From: Deltaproteobacteria bacterium
GTDB lineage: Bacteria; Myxococcota; UBA796; SXON01
Reading direction: 5' to 3'
DNA length: 8,411 bases
Assembly: GCA_947483545.1 (NCBI GenBank)
Contig: CANKNP010000232.1
Span: 1-8,411, forward strand
The position numbers and the translations under genes were made by a program. Position 1 is the stretch's first letter. Each line of letters opens with the position of its first letter. The notes below the pieces were generated by a model. That model did not search any database and had not been told where the DNA came from. It worked only from the letters and a program-made list of their open reading frames with translations. Below are positions 5,351 through 8,411 of the stretch, piece after piece.

Positions 5351-7252
5351 GAAAAAATCCGCCGCCCACTCAAACCGCGCCCCAATCCCCTTCGCGAATT
5401 GCTGGTCGCTGTCCATGTCGCCGACCATCACGAGCTGCGCCCGATCCAGCTGGTGCTTCTGGGCGAGCATGACCCCCAGGCCAGGCATCGGCTTGCGGCA
5501 GAAGCACCCCGCGGGAAAGGCTGGGTGCGGGCAGAACGCGACCTCGGCCACCGGCACGTCCAAGAGCGCGACGGTCCGCTCAAAACACTGCTGAACCACC
5601 TCGACGCTCACACTCCCCGACGCCACGCCGCTTTGGTTGGAGACGAAGAAGAGCTTGTAGCCATCGGCGATCCAGCCGCTGAGCACCTCCCGTCGGCCCG
5701 GCAGGATCTCGATATCGTCGGGGTTCACAGGGTACAGATCCCCGCTCTTGGTCTTTCGGATCGTGCCGTCCACATCCAAGAGCAGCCCTTTCACCGAGCC
5801 GTCAAGCTGCGCGCCTGGCCGGCGTTCAAAGGGGATCTCCTGCACGACGCCAAAACCCTCGTCCAACTGCGGGGGTTCGAAACAGGCCGCCCAGCGGGCG
5901 AGGGCTGCCGGCGGGGGGAGGTTGGGATCGGTCTTGCCGAGCTCCTTCAAATCCTCGGGCCCGAGCAGTCGCCCGTGGCGCTCCAACAAACGAAGCACGA
6001 TGTTGACCAGCGCCTCGTTGACCGGCGTAGCGAGGTGAATGCACCGAACCGGTACACCCGCCGCGTGTGCGGCACGAATTACCGCCCAACGTGACACTCG
6101 CGTTGGATAGGTGTTGTCCAGCACCACCCGCGGGTTTGCGCCAGCGAGGTGGCGGGCCAGCATCGGGATCAAATCATCGAGGCTACCCCCCAACAGATCG
6201 CGGTTGAGCCGCTCGTAGCCGGCGTCTACGTAGGTGTTGACCAGCGTGGATTTTCCCGCGCCCTGCACCCCCATGACGATCACCACCTCCGGGAGATCCC
6301 GAGGCAGATCCCCCGGGAGCAACGCGCGCAGGCCCTGAGGGACCGGCTGCTCCACGATCAACGCGCGCGCTTCAGGCGTCGCCTCAAAGGAGATCTTCTC
6401 GGCCAACGCCGCCCGATCTTTGGCATCCAGCCGCACGGGGAGCGCCTTGAGGCAGGACCGCAACGTCTCCGGGCGGGTGGGTCCCACCAACGGGAGGACC
6501 GGCGCCCCCAGGTCCAACAGGGCCGCCAGGGCCGCCTCCGCGCGGGTGATGCCATGCCGGTCCGCGACGGGCTTCACCGCCCGGTTCTTCTCCAGCGCGT
6601 CCGCCTTGGCGTGCCCGCCGAACGGCCGATGCGCCAGGAACACCGCCCCAATCTCGCGCGCCAACGCCAGCGTTCCTTCGGTCGCGCTCTTGCGGTTCTG
6701 CACGGAGAGTTCGTTCTGAATTGCCGCGATCGTAAAATGCCGCTGGGCTTGACGCACCTCCGCCACGTCCACGTTGCACAACCCAAGATGTTGAACTTTT
6801 CCAGCGCGCTGGAGCTCCGCGAGGGCGGCGAGCGAGCCCTCAAAGGCCGTCCCCGCGTCGTTGCTGTGCAGCAGCAGCATGAAAATCGATTCGACGCCCA
6901 GCGCCTTGAGGCTGCCCTCTACCGCCCGGCGGAGGTGCTCCGGCCTGGCGTTCGGCACCCAGCGCCCCTTCGGCCTCGCCATGCCGACCTTCGTGACGAT
7001 CCGCACGTCCGCCGCCGGGCCCGACCAGGACGCGATCGCCTTGGCCGCGAGAACCTCGCCGTAATGCAGATCGCCGTCGCCGAGCGCGTAGGAGTCCGCG
7101 GTGTCGAGCACGCGAATGCCGGCGTCCAGGGCCTCATGGATCAGGGCGATCGCGGCGGCCTCTTCGGGCCGTCCCTCCGTGCAGAGGCGGAGCATGCCGA
7201 GCCCCATCGGGACATCGAGGGGGCCGAAGGGGCCGAAGGAGCTGTGAGTCAT
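5342..7252 (-). CDS. Gene E: aldo/keto reductase - polynucleotide-kinase-like - HAD phosphatase fusion
   Basis: One uninterrupted 636-residue frame encodes three enzyme-like parts. Residues 1-300 are an aldo/keto reductase with the family tetrad visible: D50, Y55 (LDTADSY), K88 (VTKVG) and H129 (LLLHSND), plus LVGPTRPETL for cofactor phosphate binding. Residues about 320-480 are a P-loop kinase: Walker A GVQGAGKST (328-336), GYERLNRDLLG with D352, and VVLDNTYPT, all features of the kinase domain of polynucleotide kinase/phosphatases. Residues about 487-636 are a HAD phosphatase: DVDGT (D493, D495), SNQSG (S538), K587 and GDMDSD (611-616). It also has C574, H576, C583 and C585 placed like the zinc loop of GmhB/HisB-N phosphatases. 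All catalytic residues I would expect are present. The kinase-then-phosphatase order is that of T4 Pnkp; the added reductase is unusual. The substrate could be nucleic acid ends or a small sugar; the sequence does not decide. ATG 7252 has no Shine-Dalgarno. Cytoplasmic, no signal peptide. Confidence 0.92.
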   Translation of the reverse strand: MTHSSFGPFGPLDVPMGLGMLRLCTEGRPEEAAAIALIHEALDAGIRVLDTADSYALGDGDLHYGEVLAAKAIASWSGPAADVRIVTKVGMARPKGRWVPNARPEHLRRAVEGSLKALGVESIFMLLLHSNDAGTAFEGSLAALAELQRAGKVQHLGLCNVDVAEVRQAQRHFTIAAIQNELSVQNRKSATEGTLALAREIGAVFLAHRPFGGHAKADALEKNRAVKPVADRHGITRAEAALAALLDLGAPVLPLVGPTRPETLRSCLKALPVRLDAKDRAALAEKISFEATPEARALIVEQPVPQGLRALLPGDLPRDLPEVVIVMGVQGAGKSTLVNTYVDAGYERLNRDLLGGSLDDLIPMLARHLAGANPRVVLDNTYPTRVSRWAVIRAAHAAGVPVRCIHLATPVNEALVNIVLRLLERHGRLLGPEDLKELGKTDPNLPPPAALARWAACFEPPQLDEGFGVVQEIPFERRPGAQLDGSVKGLLLDVDGTIRKTKSGDLYPVNPDDIEILPGRREVLSGWIADGYKLFFVSNQSGVASGSVSVEVVQQCFERTVALLDVPVAEVAFCPHPAFPAGCFCRKPMPGLGVMLAQKHQLDRAQLVMVGDMDSDQQFAKGIGARFEWAADFFGG

Positions 7253-7290
7253 CGCGCTGGGTTATCAAGGCAACGTTGAAAGGCACGAAC
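7253..7290. promoter_or_regulatory. Divergent intergenic region between genes E and F
   Basis: On the minus strand GATAAC (7266-7261, 4 of 6 matches to TATAAT) lies 8 bases before the gene E ATG. Gene E has no Shine-Dalgarno, so a near-leaderless start is possible. On the plus strand GAAAGG (7278-7283) lies 7 bases before ATG 7291 and is a good ribosome binding site for gene F. It is also the reason for preferring that ATG over the upstream TTG at 7276. No clear -35 element is visible, and the gene F promoter may lie within the start of gene E. Confidence 0.4.
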
Positions 7291-7653
7291 ATGACCCCAG
7301 ACCTCTGTCGAACATGCGCCGAGTGGGCGTTCGCCCGTTGGCGGGGCTGGTGCAGCGCCGGGACGGAGACATGGCAGCAGAAGCCGAACCTGCCGGATGT
7401 GCCTCTGCTGGATGGCGGCGTGTGCCCGCGCTGTCAAGGATCCATCGGCGTCCGCCCGGAAGAGATCACCTATCACAACTTCCACGGCCCTTCCAATACC
7501 GGGCTTCCGGACTACTACTTCCTGGATCTGGATCCGGCGAATCGGACCTTCGGCGAGAAGTGGGGCCGGCCGTACCTCGACGCATGGGTCTCCGAGCGAA
7601 TCCCGTTGGACCTCCTCGAAATCCCCGCTCGAAAAGACCCCAAGCGGCGATGA
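7291..7653 (+). CDS. Gene F: small hypothetical protein with two CXXC pairs (zinc-ribbon-like)
   Basis: The 120-residue product carries C6-x-x-C9 near the N-terminus and C45-x-x-C48 (CPRC), with a further C21. Two CXXC knuckles about 36 residues apart are typical of a zinc ribbon or treble-clef fold. The middle is rich in aromatic residues (YHNFHGPSNT, DYYFLDLDP) and the end is basic (ARKDPKRR). There is no signal peptide, so it is probably cytoplasmic. I do not recognise the family. It is divergent from gene E by 38 bases, so the two could share regulation, and it converges with gene G with one base between stops. Good start context and codon use support a real gene; a role in nucleic-acid or protein binding is only a guess. 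Confidence 0.7.
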   Translation: MTPDLCRTCAEWAFARWRGWCSAGTETWQQKPNLPDVPLLDGGVCPRCQGSIGVRPEEITYHNFHGPSNTGLPDYYFLDLDPANRTFGEKWGRPYLDAWVSERIPLDLLEIPARKDPKRR

Positions 7654-7654
7654 T

Positions 7655-8269
7655 CTACTCGGGCGTCTTCACCGGTGCGTCGGTCATCCCGTCCATCGCG
7701 CCGGCGGCACCCCACCGCATCGACGCACCTGTCGGCGGCGAAGGCGGCAAGTCCGTCGCGCCGGGCATGAACCCCGCGCCGCCCGCGATCGCCTTGGCCG
7801 GGTCGTAGACGATCCCGTAAAACCCCATCGACGCGACCCCACCCAGGATTCCGTCCTCCACCGCATTGCGTCGCGCGTCCAAATAATGCTCGGCTGCGGC
7901 CATGTTCACATCCACCGACGCGACCGCGCTCCGGTGCCGCTGCCCAGCGAGCCAGGAAAAAGCTGCCTTTGTACGGTCCGGCTCCTTCTGATCCCCCGCC
8001 TGCGCATACGCGCGGTTCACCCAATCCTGGATCACCGCGTCATCCGTGTCCAAGTCCGGAGATTGCTTGGTGTACCCTGCCTCCCCCTCGATGGTGACCT
8101 CCGGCAGGGTGATGACCCCGCTCCCCACCTCGGCCGACTGGTCCGCCGAGCACATCAGCTCTTGCTGTGCCGCGTTGCCATACTTCTGGTTGAACGCCGG
8201 CTGTACGCAAGCGTTCTCCTCCGCGGTGCTGGAGGTCGGCGCGCTGCTGGTCTGTTGGCTCTTGCCCAT
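7655..8269 (-). CDS. Gene G: hypothetical protein with an N-terminal GNAAQQ motif
   Basis: The 204-residue product has no recognised enzymatic motif. Residues 1-20 are Ser/Thr/Gln-rich and lack a signal peptide. YGNAAQQELM (about 30-39) resembles the GN-A-x-x-Q element seen near the N-terminus of proteins associated with extracellular contractile injection systems and DUF4157-type toxins; this is a resemblance from memory, not a search result. ITLPEVTIEGEAG follows at about 53-65, then an acidic to helical part (about 70-130). The C-terminal third is Gly/Ala/Pro-rich (GILGGVASMGFYG, AIAGGAGFMPGA) and could hold a short membrane-active helix. ATG 8269 is preceded by CGGAG with a 6-base gap, a good ribosome binding site. 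Possible roles are an effector-side or accessory protein; none is established. Confidence 0.72.
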   Translation of the reverse strand: MGKSQQTSSAPTSSTAEENACVQPAFNQKYGNAAQQELMCSADQSAEVGSGVITLPEVTIEGEAGYTKQSPDLDTDDAVIQDWVNRAYAQAGDQKEPDRTKAAFSWLAGQRHRSAVASVDVNMAAAEHYLDARRNAVEDGILGGVASMGFYGIVYDPAKAIAGGAGFMPGATDLPPSPPTGASMRWGAAGAMDGMTDAPVKTPE

Positions 8270-8411
8270 GGCGGACTCCGAGGGGAACGGGGACTATACC
8301 GCACTTTCAAGGCGGGGGGTTGGGCGGCTCGCTCCCATCGGCGCGCCGTCGGTCCAGGCCGTGACACGCCGCTTCACTTCGCAGCGGCCCCCCACCCCCC
8401 CGCGTTAGCCT
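8270..8411. other. Right-edge intergenic stretch without a supported gene
   Basis: These 142 bases contain the leader of gene G and, nearer the edge, C-runs at 8388-8401 and a small hairpin (GCCGCT 8368-8373 with AGCGGC 8383-8388, 9-base loop). No T-tract follows, so a terminator for an upstream minus-strand gene cannot be claimed. Only very short open frames exist here. Confidence 0.5.
8276..8298 (-). promoter_or_regulatory. Ribosome binding site and candidate -10 element of gene G
   Basis: On the minus strand TATAGT (8298-8293) matches a -10 hexamer in five of six positions. CGGAG (8280-8276) lies 6 bases before the ATG, fixing the start of gene G. A TTGAAA (8310-8305) is present but only 6 bases from the TATAGT, too close to serve as its -35 element, so promoter strength is uncertain. 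Confidence 0.45.

Noticed and set aside
8368..8388. Hairpin as an intrinsic terminator of an upstream minus-strand gene
   Set aside because: The 6-bp stem has a 9-base loop and no T-tract, and no coding end can be shown at the window edge.
8294..8395. Short minus-strand frame (33 residues) starting GTG at 8395
   Set aside because: Too short, no ribosome binding site or recognised motif, and it overlaps the gene G leader.

Overview
This high-GC window looks like part of the genome of a myxobacterium-like (Myxococcota or related deltaproteobacterial) organism. That is inferred from the strong GC bias at third codon positions, two exported proteins built from Asp/Cys-rich MopE-type metal-binding repeats, PEGA-domain proteins, and very tight gene packing. 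No rRNA, tRNA, CRISPR array, insertion sequence or integrase gene was seen. Coding density is close to complete; the longest stretch without a convincing gene is the last 142 bases.

Region 1 (1-4331, minus strand) is a three-gene cluster read right to left. Its genes are joined by 4-base start/stop overlaps (GTGA, then ATGA). Gene A (4331-2895) encodes an exported PEGA-domain protein with a likely C-terminal beta-barrel. Gene B (2898 to about 2066) encodes a secreted protein of about five MopE-type repeats. It carries an apparent single-base frameshift near 2174, and undoing it restores a natural C-terminus and the ATGA junction. Gene C (2069 to beyond base 1) encodes a secreted M23/LytM zinc peptidase followed by at least ten MopE-type repeats; its 3' end lies outside the window. 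The three proteins all look exported and probably act together in the cell envelope.

Region 2 (4332-5338) holds gene D, divergent from gene A by only 23 bases. It is a diverged paralogue of gene A without the barrel. The spacer holds a self-complementary TATATA that sits 8-9 bases from both start codons, suggesting one symmetric promoter that makes near-leaderless mRNAs both ways.

Region 3 (5342-7252, minus) is gene E, a 636-residue fusion of an aldo/keto reductase, a P-loop kinase of the polynucleotide-kinase type, and a HAD phosphatase with a GmhB/HisB-like zinc loop. Genes D and E converge; their stop codons lie in opposite arms of a perfect 9-bp hairpin. Region 4 (7291-8269) holds a small two-CXXC protein (gene F, plus), divergent from E, and a hypothetical protein (gene G, minus) that ends one base from it.

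The strongest candidates for something undescribed are the triple-domain enzyme E and the A/D/B/C envelope module with its divergent paralogue pair.
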